A stretch of 64,000 nt of DNA from Succinivibrionaceae bacterium (GTDB lineage: Bacteria; Pseudomonadota; Gammaproteobacteria; Enterobacterales; Succinivibrionaceae), in the NCBI GenBank assembly GCA_016284235.1, contig JAEEOK010000011.1:59367-123366 (forward strand). The letters are read 5' to 3'. Position 1 is the stretch's first letter. Every line of letters starts with the position of its first letter. Positions 8,951 to 18,703 of the stretch are shown here, one piece after another. The notes under the pieces were generated by a model that saw only the letters and a list, made by a program, of their open reading frames with translations, ran no database searches and had not been told where the DNA came from. The position numbers and the translations under genes are program-made.

Positions 8951-10858
8951 ATGGGTAAGATTATTGGTATCGATTTAGGAACCACTAATTCTTGTGTTGC
9001 CGTACTTGACGGTGATCAGGCAAAGGTTCTTGAAAATGCTGAAGGTCATCGTACAACACCTTCTATTATTGCCTATACCAAGGATGGCGAAATTCTGGTT
9101 GGTGATACTGCCAAGAGACAGGCTGTAACCAATGCAGAAAATACACTGTACGCTATAAAGCGTCTGATCGGCCGCCGTTATGATGATGAAGAAGTAAGAC
9201 GTGATCGTGAGGTTATGCCGTATAAGATTGTTAAGAATGACAACGGTGATGCCTGGGTTCAGGTTAAAGACAAGAAGATGGCACCTCCTCAGGTTTCCGC
9301 TGAAGTTCTTAAGAAGATGAAAAAGACCGCTGAAGATGTTCTTGGTGAAAAGATTACTGAAGCAGTTATTACAGTACCGGCTTATTTTAACGACGCTCAG
9401 CGTCAGGCAACCAAGGATGCCGGCAGAATAGCAGGTCTTGAAGTTAAGCGTATTATAAACGAACCTACAGCAGCTGCCTTTGCGTACGGCGTAAATAATG
9501 TTAAGGGCGGAAAGACTATTGCCGTGTACGATCTCGGTGGCGGTACCTTCGATATTTCAATCATTGAAATTGACGAGGTTGACGGTGAGAAGACCTTCGA
9601 AGTACTGGCAACAAACGGTGATACTCATCTCGGCGGTGAGGATATCGATAATATAATCATCAATTACATCGCTGAAGAGTTTGAAAAGGAGCAGGGCGTT
9701 GATCTGCGCAAGGATCAGCTCGCACTGCAGCGTCTGAAGGAAGCCGCTGAAAAGGCCAAGATTGAACTTTCATCTGCTCAGCAGACTGAAATCAACCTTC
9801 CTTATATAACAGCTGATGCAACAGGACCAAAGCATCTGAATCTCAAGATGACCCGTTCAAAGCTTGAGTCACTGGTAGAGGATATTGTTCTCAAGACAAT
9901 TACTCCGGTAAGAAAGGCTATAGCTGATTCCGGCAAGTCACTTGAGGAAATTGATGATGTTATTCTTGTTGGCGGCCAGACCCGTATGCCTCTTGTTCAG
10001 AAGGTTGTAGGCGACTACTTCCACAAGCAGCCTAGAAAGGATGTTAATCCGGATGAGGCGGTTGCGCTTGGTGCTGCAATTCAGGGTGGTGTTCTTTCCG
10101 GTGACAAGCATGACGTGCTTCTTCTTGATGTTACTCCGCTTTCACTCGGTATCGAGACCCTCGGTCAGGTTATGTCGACTCTTATTGAGAAGAATACTAC
10201 TATTCCTACAAAGAAGTCCCAGATCTTCTCAACTGCAGAGGATAATCAGCCGGCGGTTACAATTCATGTTCTGCAGGGTGAGCGCAAGCAGGCAAGTATG
10301 AACAAATCTCTCGGTCAGTTCAACCTTGACGGCATTCCTCCTGCACCTAGAGGAGTTCCTCAGATTGAAGTTACATTCGATATTGATGCCGACGGTATTC
10401 TCCATGTTTCCGCTAAGGATAAGAAGACCGGCAAGGAGCAGCAGATTACCATCAAGGCTTCTTCAGGACTTTCTGACGATGATATCGAGAGAATGGTTCG
10501 CGAGGCCGAGGCAAATGCTGAAGAGGATAAGAAGTTTGAGGAGCTTGTCAAGGCAAAGAATCAGGCTGATCACATGATCCATGAAATCCGCAAGCAGATG
10601 GATGAAGCCGGTTCGGCTCTGAGTTCAGGCGACAAGGAAAAGATTGAATCTGCAATTGCTGATCTTGAAACAGCCACCAAGGGTTCTGACAAGGACGAGA
10701 TTGACAGCAAGTTCAACGCTCTTATGCAGGCTGCTCAGCCTATTGCCCAGGCAATGCAGGCCAAGAATGCTTCTCAGCAGGCTCAGCAGGGTCCTGAGAC
10801 AGCTTCAGCTGCAGACAATGATGACAATGTGGTAGATGGTGAGTTTACCGAAAAGTAA
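8951..10858 (+). CDS. dnaK: molecular chaperone DnaK (Hsp70)
   Basis: A 635-residue Hsp70. The nucleotide-binding domain (about 1-385) begins [18 protein letters not shown] and contains [13 protein letters not shown] and [13 protein letters not shown]; the substrate-binding beta domain (about 390-505) follows the [14 protein letters not shown] linker; the helical lid ends in a Gln/Ala-rich tail and a final acidic segment with [11 protein letters not shown], a variant of the usual C-terminal motif. DnaK folds and protects nascent and stressed proteins with DnaJ and GrpE. AGGAG lies 8 bases before the ATG. A sigma32-like promoter precedes it. Length is almost that of E. coli (638). Confidence 0.98.
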   Translation: MGKIIGIDLGTTNSCVAVLDGDQAKVLENAEGHRTTPSIIAYTKDGEILVGDTAKRQAVTNAENTLYAIKRLIGRRYDDEEVRRDREVMPYKIVKNDNGDAWVQVKDKKMAPPQVSAEVLKKMKKTAEDVLGEKITEAVITVPAYFNDAQRQATKDAGRIAGLEVKRIINEPTAAAFAYGVNNVKGGKTIAVYDLGGGTFDISIIEIDEVDGEKTFEVLATNGDTHLGGEDIDNIIINYIAEEFEKEQGVDLRKDQLALQRLKEAAEKAKIELSSAQQTEINLPYITADATGPKHLNLKMTRSKLESLVEDIVLKTITPVRKAIADSGKSLEEIDDVILVGGQTRMPLVQKVVGDYFHKQPRKDVNPDEAVALGAAIQGGVLSGDKHDVLLLDVTPLSLGIETLGQVMSTLIEKNTTIPTKKSQIFSTAEDNQPAVTIHVLQGERKQASMNKSLGQFNLDGIPPAPRGVPQIEVTFDIDADGILHVSAKDKKTGKEQQITIKASSGLSDDDIERMVREAEANAEEDKKFEELVKAKNQADHMIHEIRKQMDEAGSALSSGDKEKIESAIADLETATKGSDKDEIDSKFNALMQAAQPIAQAMQAKNASQQAQQGPETASAADNDDNVVDGEFTEK

Positions 10859-10894
10859 TCTTATAACTGTGTAAGCATCGGTATGTTTACGTGG

Positions 10895-10925
10895 GGCACA
10901 TACTGGTTTCCCGGTATGTGCCTTT
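10895..10925 (+). terminator. stem-loop after dnaK
   Basis: A perfect 9-bp stem, GGCACATAC (10895-10903) with GTATGTGCC (10914-10922), is followed by only three T residues. It may be a weak terminator that lowers dnaJ expression relative to dnaK, or a processing or stability element. A separate 17-base palindrome follows at 10926-10942. Confidence 0.5.
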
Positions 10926-11243
10926 GACAGTTTGAAACTGTCCGATCGTAAAGAACGAACTAAAATCTGACAGGTTAACAGCTTCGTTTTTTAAACATGG
11001 AGTGTAAAACCGGCCGCTCCTGAGTTGTGGAATGTAACGCCATAATTCAGCATTATCTTGTGAGGCAGCGTTGCGGATATGAATATCCTGCACGGAGGAG
11101 GCGGTACGGCATGCCTGAAAGAATAAGGATAGTCTGATATTCAGGCTGAAATATAAAAGCAAACTTCTTAAAACAGAAGTCCGTTATCATTTAGATGACG
11201 GGTAGTTCACTGCTAACACGAGATTGAAATTCATGGGTGATTT

Positions 11244-12452
11244 ATGAAAAAAAATTATTATGAGATTCTCGGTGTACCAAAGGATGCTAAAGAAGCTGAC
11301 ATAAAGAAGGCTTATCGTCATTTGGCTATGAAATATCACCCGGATCGCAATCCGGATGATCCTCATAAGGCTGAAGAAAAATTTAAGGAAGTCAAGGAGG
11401 CCTATGAGGTTCTTTCTGATCCGCAGAAAAGGCAGATGTTTGATCAGGGTATAGATCCTAATGACCCTCAGTCCGGATTCGGAGCAGGAGGTTTCGGCGG
11501 ATTCGGAGGCTTCGGCGGATTCGGGGGCGACGGTGCTTCTTTCGGAGATATGTTCAGTGATATATTCGGTGACGTCTTCGGTGCAAGAGGCGGCGGTCGT
11601 GCAAGACAGCAGCAGGCGCGCGGCAGAGATATTACCTATCAGTGCCGTATTACTCTTGAAGAGGCTGTGGCCGGCTGCAGCAGGGATATTGAGTTTGAAG
11701 CCTACTGTTCATGTAAGAGTTGTAAAGGATCAGGAAGCGAGGGTTCCGCCAAAGATGAGGTATGTCCTGTATGTCACGGAACCGGCCAGATTCGTATTAA
11801 CAGAGGTTTCATGACTCAGATCCAGGACTGCGACAGATGTCAGGGAACCGGAAAGGTTGTTAAAAATCCTTGCAAGACATGTCATGGTGAAGGTCGCGTA
11901 AAGAAACTCAGAACAGTAAATGTCAAGATCCCTGCGGGTATTGACAGCGGTCAGCGTGTACGCCTAACCGGCGAGGGCGAGGCTGCTTTCAGAGGTGGTG
12001 TTCCGGGAAATCTATACGTTGAGGTGGTAGTTGCCGAGCATAAGATTTTCAAGCGCCGTGATCTGGATCTTTTCTGTGAAATTCCTATCAGTTTTACTAC
12101 GGCTGCTCTTGGCGGAACTGTTGATGTTCCAACTCTCGGCGGTGAGCAGAGGTGCGAACTTAGAATTCCTAAGGAGATCCAGAGCGGTAAGCAGCTCAGA
12201 CTCAGAGGAAAGGGTGTCAAGGCCATCGGCAGTGACGTTCGCGGCGATTTGTTTGTACAGCTGAAGGTTGAAACTCCGGTCAATCTTAATTCCGAGCAGC
12301 AGGATCTGCTGATTAAACTGGAAAAGTCTCTTAATGGAGACAAGGATCTTAAACAGTACAGTCCTCAGAAGAAGAAGTGGCTGGATACGGTTAAGGAATT
12401 CTGGTCTAAATTAAGTGATGATAAATCCAATCAGACAAAGAAGGATAAATAG
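11244..12452 (+). CDS. dnaJ: chaperone protein DnaJ
   Basis: A 402-residue type I J-protein that stimulates DnaK ATPase and delivers substrates. In order: the J domain (1-70) with the YHPDRNPDD loop, a Gly/Phe region (about 75-110), a zinc-binding domain with four CxxCxGxG-type repeats ([32 protein letters not shown]), and the C-terminal substrate-binding domains. It is somewhat longer than E. coli DnaJ (376), with a Lys-rich tail. The gap to dnaK is 385 bases and holds stem-loops, while greA begins only 3 bases after its stop, so dnaJ and greA are likely cotranscribed. Confidence 0.97.
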   Translation: MKKNYYEILGVPKDAKEADIKKAYRHLAMKYHPDRNPDDPHKAEEKFKEVKEAYEVLSDPQKRQMFDQGIDPNDPQSGFGAGGFGGFGGFGGFGGDGASFGDMFSDIFGDVFGARGGGRARQQQARGRDITYQCRITLEEAVAGCSRDIEFEAYCSCKSCKGSGSEGSAKDEVCPVCHGTGQIRINRGFMTQIQDCDRCQGTGKVVKNPCKTCHGEGRVKKLRTVNVKIPAGIDSGQRVRLTGEGEAAFRGGVPGNLYVEVVVAEHKIFKRRDLDLFCEIPISFTTAALGGTVDVPTLGGEQRCELRIPKEIQSGKQLRLRGKGVKAIGSDVRGDLFVQLKVETPVNLNSEQQDLLIKLEKSLNGDKDLKQYSPQKKKWLDTVKEFWSKLSDDKSNQTKKDK

Positions 12453-12455
12453 TAT

Positions 12456-12932
12456 ATGGATAAGGTACCAATGACTGTCAGGGGAGCTGAACTGCTCCGC
12501 AGCGAACTTGAACATCTGAAAAATGTTGAGCGCCCTCAGGTTGTCCAAGACATAGCTGAGGCCAGAGAACACGGTGATCTGAAGGAGAATTCGGAGTATC
12601 ATGCCGCCCGTGAGCATCAGGGTATAATTGAGGCTCGTATACGTGATATTGAGGGCAAGCTTTCCAATGCTCAGATTATCGATATAACTAAAATCAAAAA
12701 CGACGGAAAGATCGTATTCGGCTCCACTGTAACAGTTTACCGTCCGGATATGGACAAAGAGATAGTGTATAAGATAGTCGGCGAGGATGAAGCTGATTTG
12801 AAAAACAATCTTATTTCTGTCTATACACCTATCGCAAAGGGTCTGATAGGCAAGGAAGTTGATGATGAGGTTTCCATCAAGGTGCCTGCCGGCGTTATCA
12901 AGATGGAAATTGTTGACGTCCAGTATATTTAA
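12456..12932 (+). CDS. greA: transcription elongation factor GreA
   Basis: A 158-residue GreA, which enters the RNA polymerase secondary channel and induces cleavage of backtracked transcripts. The N-terminal coiled coil (about 1-75) has the acidic tip sequence [17 protein letters not shown], followed by the globular C-terminal FKBP-like domain with [12 protein letters not shown] and [20 protein letters not shown]. Length equals E. coli GreA. It starts 3 bases after dnaJ, an arrangement that resembles a shortened form of the pseudomonad dnaJ-carAB-greA region, and is convergent with yhbY. A bidirectional terminator separates the two. Confidence 0.97.
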   Translation: MDKVPMTVRGAELLRSELEHLKNVERPQVVQDIAEAREHGDLKENSEYHAAREHQGIIEARIRDIEGKLSNAQIIDITKIKNDGKIVFGSTVTVYRPDMDKEIVYKIVGEDEADLKNNLISVYTPIAKGLIGKEVDDEVSIKVPAGVIKMEIVDVQYI

Positions 12933-12951
12933 CTTTTTTTTCTGAAAAAAC

Positions 12952-12974
12952 AAAAGCCGCTGATGCGGCTTTTT
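12952..12974. terminator. bidirectional terminator between greA and yhbY
   Basis: AAAAGCCGC (12952-12960), loop TGAT and GCGGCTTTT (12965-12973) form a stem flanked by A on the left and T on the right, so it can end transcripts of both convergent genes. Confidence 0.85.
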
Positions 12975-13033
12975 ATTTCAATTTTTTGAATTATTCAGTT
13001 AATTCTTGTAAAACGGCAAAGTCTCTACTGCTT

Positions 13034-13333
13034 TCAGTCCTTAGGCAGTACGTAATTTGATTCGCCTTTTTTGTTCTGTCTAAAAACTGTTATTATGCTG
13101 CCGAGAATCTGCACTGTTTCAGCTCTGACTTTACTGCATATTTCCGCGGCAATCGAGTCCTTGTTTTCCTTGTTGAGACCGTTTACTTTAATTTTCATGA
13201 GTTCATGGTGACTCAGGCTTGAATCTATTTCTTTTATGACCCCGTCACTGAAGCCGTTGCTGCCGACAATAACCACAGGTTTTTTATCATGGGCACATGT
13301 TTTTAAATACTGGATCTGAGTTTTAGTAAGCAT
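13034..13333 (-). CDS. yhbY: YhbY family RNA-binding protein (CRM domain)
   Basis: A 99-residue single CRM-domain protein, associated with pre-50S ribosomal particles in E. coli. It starts LTKTQIQYLKTCAHDKKPVV and shows the family loop VGSNGFSDGVIKEID (the GxxG RNA-contact region) and HHELMKIKV. The frame is open to an ATG at 13384, giving 116 residues, but the ATG at 13333 is preferred because the family begins here and E. coli YhbY has 97 residues; neither start has a strong ribosome site. It is convergent with greA, the reverse of the usual divergent arrangement seen in E. coli. Confidence 0.87.
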   Translation of the reverse strand: MLTKTQIQYLKTCAHDKKPVVIVGSNGFSDGVIKEIDSSLSHHELMKIKVNGLNKENKDSIAAEICSKVRAETVQILGSIITVFRQNKKGESNYVLPKD

Positions 13334-13384
13334 TCTTTTTAATAATTTCCTATTTTCTTGTACTTCTTGTGAACTGTCTTTCAT

Positions 13385-13816
13385 TTAAAGCCGTGTTTTC
13401 TTAAGAGAAACTGCGGTTCAGTTTAAGAAGTATGTATTTAAATTTGAACCGGGAACATCCTGCATTTCCTGTTCCCCAGGTTTTGCCGTACGGGATGTTC
13501 ATGTCTGCAGCACTGCTTTCATGCATGAATGTCAGTTTTAGTCTCGTATAACCCGTCGCTCGAAAGTTTCGGGCTACAGCTAATTGCTGTAAGCAGGGTC
13601 AATTTATCACATTAGAATGCTATTCTCAATGATCAATTATGCGAGGCTGTGTCAGCTTAAATTTCTTATCCGGAAAACACAGAATTTTTTTTCAAATGTG
13701 TCGAATATGCACTTTCATTTGAGCCGTAATGCTGTAAACTTTATCTTCTCTATTATGATTTTGATTTTGTGCCAGGCTGATTTAATGTGGCTGTAATTAT
13801 ATGATTTGGAAGGTGT
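13385..13816. other. 432-base intergenic region, no gene seen
   Basis: The gap between yhbY (leftward) and dnaQ (rightward) should hold promoters for both. The stretch at 13535-13600 is GC-richer than its surroundings and contains the imperfect hairpin CGAAAGTTTCG inside CCCGTCGCT...GGGCTACAGC. It has no recognisable tRNA or known RNA structure, and no credible reading frame was found. Confidence 0.4.
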
Positions 13817-14545
13817 ATGGAAGTTAATATAAATGAGAAGCGCTGGATTTTTCTCGATACAGAAACAACAGGCAAGAATGATGATGGTCCTTCACATTTA
13901 GGTCACAGAATCATTGAAATAGGTGCTGTTGAAGTAGTTGATCGCAGTTTTACCGGAAAAGAGTATCAGCAGTTTCTGAATCCTGAAATGAAGATTGACG
14001 AGGAAGCTGTCAAGGTGCACGGCATCACTGATGAGTTTGTTTCCGATAAGCCCCTTTTCAAGGATATAGCAGATGAATTTCTGTCATTTATATCAGGAAG
14101 TGTTCTTATTATCCATAATGCCAAGTTTGACGTGGGATTCCTTGATCAGGAACTCGGTCTTGCAGGCAGGGATGTCAGGATTGATAAAATATGCAGGGTA
14201 GTTGATTCTTTTGCCGAGGCAAGAAGAATCAGACCGGGTCATGCTAAATACAGTCTTGATGCCCTGTGTCAGATTTTTAATATTGATAATACCTGCCGTA
14301 CTCAGCACGGAGCTCTGCTTGATGCCAGACTTCTGGCGGAAATGTATCTTGCAATGACTGGTGGTCAGCGGTCCCTGTCGTTTGGAGCTGATGATGCCGC
14401 TAATTCCGGTGCATCCGGAGGCATTAGCCACAAACCTTTGAAGGTGATCCGTGCAACCTCTCCTGAACTTGAAGCTCATGAGGAAAAGCTGAAAAAAATG
14501 ATGAAAAAGGGCAAGCCTGACAACTGGCACACCTACTGGGAGTAG
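13817..14545 (+). CDS. dnaQ: DNA polymerase III epsilon subunit, 3'-5' exonuclease
   Basis: A 242-residue DEDDh exonuclease, the proofreading subunit of DNA polymerase III. Exo I is FLDTETTG with metal ligands Asp14 and Glu16; exo II is IIHNAKFDVGFLD; exo III is HGALLDARLLAEMYL with the catalytic His and Asp. The C-terminal tail beyond about residue 185 is the usual alpha-binding region. Length nearly equals E. coli DnaQ (243). GGAAGG lies 6 bases before the ATG. The usual neighbour rnhA is absent. Confidence 0.95.
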   Translation: MEVNINEKRWIFLDTETTGKNDDGPSHLGHRIIEIGAVEVVDRSFTGKEYQQFLNPEMKIDEEAVKVHGITDEFVSDKPLFKDIADEFLSFISGSVLIIHNAKFDVGFLDQELGLAGRDVRIDKICRVVDSFAEARRIRPGHAKYSLDALCQIFNIDNTCRTQHGALLDARLLAEMYLAMTGGQRSLSFGADDAANSGASGGISHKPLKVIRATSPELEAHEEKLKKMMKKGKPDNWHTYWE

Positions 14546-14856
14546 TGCATTTTTTTGATTTCAGATCTGCTTTGTAATCCGGCATTCTGTCTGAATGCAG
14601 AAGCTTCGCTGCTGGTAAATCAGAAAGTCTGCAGCAATTGCACCTGAGCGCTGCAGATTGGAGGCTGCTCCGGATTTCAATTCCCGTGCAGGTGACAGGC
14701 TTTATTCAGATCTGAAACAGAGCTGTCCCGCACAGAAGAGACTCGCAGAGTTCCGGCTTTTATCGATAAAAATTTGAAATAAAATATGCTTTCCAGTCAT
14801 ATCATGGGGAAATAAAAGAGAGGACGTTCTGCGAATTATCCTTTCATGGTTTTGAG
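14546..14856. other. 311-base convergent intergenic region
   Basis: The space between the ends of dnaQ and the HD-GYP regulator gene. Several short CTGCAG-containing imperfect repeats are present (around 14630-14665), but I see no gene and no clear T-tailed terminator. Confidence 0.4.
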
Positions 14857-16446
14857 TCAATCTGTCTGCTGTCTGCTGTCATTTTTATTGCCGAAGCTGC
14901 AGATCAGCTCTTCGGAACTTATTTCACCGCTGTCAAGACTTTCCTTGATAGCGACGAACTCTTCAAAATGCTCTATGAACAGATCACACAGATGGGGATC
15001 GAAATGCTCTCCTCTTTCTTCCTTAAAGAGATTGTAAATTTTATCAAGAGGCCATTTCTTCTTATAGCACCGATCTGACGCCAGCGCATCAAAAACATCC
15101 GCTATTGCTGTTATTCGGCCTGCTATCGGAATTGCTTCTCCAGCAAGTCCGTTCGGATAGCCTTTACCGTTCCATTTTTCGTGGTGATAGAAAGCAACTT
15201 CGGCTGCAACGTTAAAGAGTTCTATTTCTGAATCTTTCAGCATCTCATATCCGATCTGTGCATGAGTCTTCATTACCTGCCACTCATAATCATCAAGTTT
15301 GCCCGGTTTGTGAAGTATCTGATCTGGAATTGCAATTTTTCCAAGATCATGAAGCGGTGCAGCTTTTTTCAGCAGTTCAACATCTTTTGACGGCATGCCG
15401 CTCAGTTTTGCTAGAAGTTCACAGTATGCCGACACTCGCTTAACGTGGACACCTGATTCCTTGGATCTTGTCTCAACAACTTCGCATATGCGGTACATAA
15501 TTTCACGCTGATTTCTGTTGATCAGATCGTTTAGATATTTATTTCTGTAGTGAGTTGACAGGGTTTCCTGAAGAAGATCTGCAAAGTATTTTTCAAACTT
15601 AAAGCCCGTCTTGTTTTCAACATCGATATAGAAAATGATGCCGTGAAAATCTGAATAACTGCAGATGGTATAGCAGTTGTCTTTGAATAGTGAACACCGC
15701 TCCAGAACGCTGTGCTCAATAATAGGATTCGGAAGATTGCACGTCTGTACGCTTTTACCTGTTATGTAATCGATGAAGGATACACTGTTTTCACTTGTTT
15801 TGACAAAGGAGAATATGTGACCAGTGAGATTTTCTTCACCTTCCGGAAGGTTTGATCCGCTTATTATTTTGTAAAGAGTGCTGTAGATGTAGCGGGCTCC
15901 TTCATTAACAGTTTCACAGTTGACCAGACCCTGCGAGATGGTGTTGATATCAACAATCTTTTTTGTTATGGCCCACAGATCAAGCTTATCCTTAAATGAA
16001 TTGAAACTGCATCTTGCAAGAGTTCTTAATTTTTGTGCCGTAAGATCTGTTTTTTCGCGGTAGTCATCTATATCGTAACGGTCAAGAATTTCATCCTCGG
16101 GTGCCTGGCCGGGCTGTCCGGTTCTGAACACTATTCTTACCACATCATTCTGAAGCTCGTTTCGAACATAATCGGCAACATCCAGACCGGCGTGATCAGT
16201 CTCCATTACAACATCAAGAAGTACAAGAGCTATATCGTCGTTTTCGCTTAAAATTCTGCAGGCCTCTTCACCTGAATAAGCTGAAAGAAATTTTATTTTA
16301 AGACCGTGGTAGCGCAGACCTGTAAGGGCAAGCCTGGTTATTCTGTGGACATCATCTTCATCGTCAACAATCAGCAGCTTCCACTCCTTGAGGTTTGAAA
16401 CACCACTGAATCTGATAATCTGATCGGCTGAATTTTTTTCCTGCAT
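14857..16446 (-). CDS. response regulator with DUF3369 and HD-GYP domains (putative cyclic-di-GMP phosphodiesterase)
   Basis: A 529-residue signalling protein. The N-terminal receiver domain (about 22-145) has acidic residues in LLIVDDEDD, phospho-acceptor Asp78 in LVLLDVVM and Lys132 in YREKTD. A DUF3369 sensor-like domain spans about 150-310. The C-terminal HD-GYP domain has His366-Asp367 in LHDLGKIAIPDQILHKPG and HHEKWNGKGYPNGL (421-434), with the full GYP triplet, so it is probably an active cyclic-di-GMP hydrolase. No histidine kinase gene is adjacent, so the kinase partner must lie elsewhere. Upstream, 16447-16753 is AT-rich. Confidence 0.92.
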   Translation of the reverse strand: MQEKNSADQIIRFSGVSNLKEWKLLIVDDEDDVHRITRLALTGLRYHGLKIKFLSAYSGEEACRILSENDDIALVLLDVVMETDHAGLDVADYVRNELQNDVVRIVFRTGQPGQAPEDEILDRYDIDDYREKTDLTAQKLRTLARCSFNSFKDKLDLWAITKKIVDINTISQGLVNCETVNEGARYIYSTLYKIISGSNLPEGEENLTGHIFSFVKTSENSVSFIDYITGKSVQTCNLPNPIIEHSVLERCSLFKDNCYTICSYSDFHGIIFYIDVENKTGFKFEKYFADLLQETLSTHYRNKYLNDLINRNQREIMYRICEVVETRSKESGVHVKRVSAYCELLAKLSGMPSKDVELLKKAAPLHDLGKIAIPDQILHKPGKLDDYEWQVMKTHAQIGYEMLKDSEIELFNVAAEVAFYHHEKWNGKGYPNGLAGEAIPIAGRITAIADVFDALASDRCYKKKWPLDKIYNLFKEERGEHFDPHLCDLFIEHFEEFVAIKESLDSGEISSEELICSFGNKNDSRQQTD

Positions 16447-16753
16447 TTTGCTACTCTTATTACGTTTCTATTCTGTTTACAAAGTAAGTATCAATGTTTG
16501 GTCGCCGTACTCTTTCTTTTTATGACTGTTGTTTCTGTAACTTGCATTTTGCAAATTTTGACTTGTTTTGCGAGACTGCACAGGTCATCTAGTTTATATT
16601 ACATACATACTTACAATTATACCTATAAGTAATTTTAAAAATGTAATTAAAAAGCAATTTTGTGAAGAGAATAACACGTAAGATTTGTAAAATGTTGATT
16701 TATAAAAGTTTATGAAGTCCAGTTTATATGTTTCGGGGCTTTCTTAACGTAAT
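16447..16753. other. 307-base AT-rich intergenic region
   Basis: Strongly AT-rich (notably 16590-16700) between two leftward genes. It must carry the promoter of the HD-GYP regulator gene. I see no gene and no clear operator. Confidence 0.4.
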
Positions 16754-17200
16754 TTAAGACCAAAATTCCGGCTCAGGACACATTTTTAGATCCGGATTGA
16801 AAATGTGACCGCATTTACATGATACTGTGATTTGGTTCATGTTTTCTTGCATAATGCGAGCTATTTTTCCCTTGCAGCACCAGCATCTGTATTCCGGTTC
16901 CCATGTGTTTTCATTTTTTGACAGAGAGTAATAGAATCTTGTAAATATTTTTCTGCACTTTTTGCAGTAGTAGGTGCTGTACTGATAGCCCGCATTGAGA
17001 ATATAACCGTCGTTCAGAAGTTCAAAAGTTTTTTCTTTGATTGATTTTGATTTAACCAGATATTCAAGAAGAGGTCTGCCTCCGGTATGGAGACAGGAAA
17101 CGGTCAGTGCCCTGTTGGTGCATATCATACTGTTGCCGTAGGTGATCTCATAGTTTTTTCCACATTGCGGACAAGGTATGATGTATGTGATTCCGCTCAT
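16754..17200 (-). CDS. cysteine-rich zinc-ribbon-like hypothetical protein
   Basis: A 148-residue protein with no signal peptide and at least eleven cysteines. Pairs fall in zinc-finger-like spacing: CPQCG (10, 13), CKKC (79, 82), CWCC (106-109) and CKCG (128, 130), with single Cys at 27, 36 and 141. The segment SCLHTGGRPLLEYLV recalls no family I know. The arrangement suggests two zinc-binding modules, perhaps a nucleic-acid or protein-binding role, but this is inference. It is a leftward gene of its own, 123 bases beyond the purM stop and separated from purM by a terminator. Confidence 0.7.
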   Translation of the reverse strand: MSGITYIIPCPQCGKNYEITYGNSMICTNRALTVSCLHTGGRPLLEYLVKSKSIKEKTFELLNDGYILNAGYQYSTYYCKKCRKIFTRFYYSLSKNENTWEPEYRCWCCKGKIARIMQENMNQITVSCKCGHIFNPDLKMCPEPEFWS

Positions 17201-17235
17201 ATATTATCCACTTATTTCTTAAACACGGTTACAGC

Positions 17236-17275
17236 AAAAGTCCCGCTTTCATTATAAATGAAACGGGACTTTCTT
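17236..17275 (-). terminator. terminator after purM
   Basis: Reading leftward, GTCCCGTTTCATT, loop and AATGAAAGCGGGAC form a long stem with a single bulge, followed by TTTTG. It closes the purM transcript. Confidence 0.8.
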
Positions 17276-17323
17276 TTGAAGAGCCGAAATTTCAGATCCG
17301 GCCGCAGGTCTCACTGGAGACTG

Positions 17324-18367
17324 CTATTCATTGATAACAACCTGAGCCTCGCCGTCGGCTGCAGATTCAATCTTTCCAAGGATCCAGGCCTTCTCACCTT
17401 CTTTATTCAGGAGTTCAACCGCCTTGTCCGCATATTCTGCAGGAACTGCAGCAATCATGCCCACACCGCAGTTGAATGTACGGTACATTTCACGCCTTTC
17501 AACATTGCCGTTCTTCTGGAGCCAGTTGAAAATTTCCGGCCAGTTCCATGATTTGCCGTCAATAACCGCCTTGGTGTTTTTGGGCAGAACTCTCGGTATA
17601 TTGTCCCAGAATCCGCCTCCGGTTATGTGGGCAAGAGCGTGAACAGGAAGATTCTTGATCAGTTTAAGCAGCGGTTTGACATAAATTCTTGTAGGGGCGA
17701 GCAGAGCCTCGCCAAGTGTTCTGCCGTCAAACGGAGTGTTAAGATCAGCCTTGCTGACTTCAACAATTTTGCGGATCAGAGAAAAACCGTTGGAGTGGGG
17801 ACCTGAGGAGGCTATGCCTACGAGAATATCTCCGTCTGCCACCTTGCTGCCGTCTATGATTTCGTCCTCTTCAACCACACCGACGGCAAAACCAGCCATG
17901 TCATAGTCGCCTTTGGCGTACATACCTGGCATTTCCGCTGTTTCACCGCCTATCAGTGCACAGTTGGACATTTCACATCCGCGGCAGATACCTGAAATTA
18001 CCGTTGCCGCCTGATCTACATTAAGATGACCGGTTGCATAGTAATCGAGATAGAACAGCGGTTCAGCACCCTGGACAATCAAATCGTTAACGCACATGGC
18101 AACCAGATCTATGCCTACGGTGTCATGTCTGTTCAGATCAATAGCTACTCGCAGTTTTGTACCTACGCCGTCAGTACCGGATACAAGAACAGGTTTCCTG
18201 TATCCCTCAGGGATCCGGCACAGTGCACCGTAACCGCCAAGACCGCCGATAACTTCGGGACGCGTTGTTTTCTTTACATCAGATTTGATTTTTTCAACTA
18301 AAGCCTCACCGGCATCGATGTCGACACCTGCTTCCTTGTAATTTAATTTCTGTTCAGACACAAACAA
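17324..18367 (-). CDS. purM: phosphoribosylformylglycinamidine cyclo-ligase (AIR synthetase)
   Basis: A 347-residue PurM, which closes the imidazole ring in step five of purine synthesis using ATP. Family signatures are [19 protein letters not shown] near the start, [61 protein letters not shown] and [16 protein letters not shown]. Length matches E. coli (345). The usual partner purN does not follow; a terminator and a zinc-ribbon gene do. A TGGTATAAT extended -10 lies on the minus strand just upstream. Confidence 0.97.
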   Translation of the reverse strand: MFVSEQKLNYKEAGVDIDAGEALVEKIKSDVKKTTRPEVIGGLGGYGALCRIPEGYRKPVLVSGTDGVGTKLRVAIDLNRHDTVGIDLVAMCVNDLIVQGAEPLFYLDYYATGHLNVDQAATVISGICRGCEMSNCALIGGETAEMPGMYAKGDYDMAGFAVGVVEEDEIIDGSKVADGDILVGIASSGPHSNGFSLIRKIVEVSKADLNTPFDGRTLGEALLAPTRIYVKPLLKLIKNLPVHALAHITGGGFWDNIPRVLPKNTKAVIDGKSWNWPEIFNWLQKNGNVERREMYRTFNCGVGMIAAVPAEYADKAVELLNKEGEKAWILGKIESAADGEAQVVINE

Positions 18368-18391
18368 ACTCCATTGTTAAACTTTATGTGA

Positions 18392-18400
18392 ATTATACCA
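18392..18400 (-). promoter_or_regulatory. extended -10 promoter of purM
   Basis: Read on the minus strand, TGGTATAAT is a perfect extended -10, about 25 bases before the purM start. No good -35 is visible. I see no PurR-like palindrome next to it. Confidence 0.55.
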
Positions 18401-18619
18401 CAAGTATTCATCTTTGCACTTATGCCGGTTGAACTGACAGGGTGCCGGGGCTTAGGATTTAAACGCTGTCTTTTGAAATTATTTCAGACCGCGGCTTAAT
18501 TCGAAAGGAGCGGAACGTAACCGGTCAGTATGATCGGAAATGAAGGGGAGCGGTTCAGTGAAAAAAATATGAATTTTTTTTTGCTGGTGTCGGCAGCAAA
18601 TAATCTTCAGGCTTTATTT

Positions 18620-18628
18620 TGTTATAAT
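18620..18628 (+). promoter_or_regulatory. extended -10 promoter before the ClpP-fold/TPR gene
   Basis: TGTTATAAT is a perfect extended -10, 76 bases before the GTG start, in the 336-base divergent gap with purM. No convincing -35 is present. Confidence 0.5.
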
Positions 18629-18703
18629 CTGACCTGATATATAATTCAGCTATGAATTTTTCTTCTTACGGTTTGAGTCGCTTTGCTTCGCCCAGGAGGT
18701 TAC

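Noticed and set aside
12411..12953. Minus-strand 180-codon frame opposite greA
   Set aside because: Shadow of greA, which is clearly coding on the plus strand.
13535..13600. tRNA-like or small RNA gene upstream of dnaQ
   Set aside because: A GAAAGTTTC hairpin and GC-rich flanks are present, but no cloverleaf or known RNA motif could be built.
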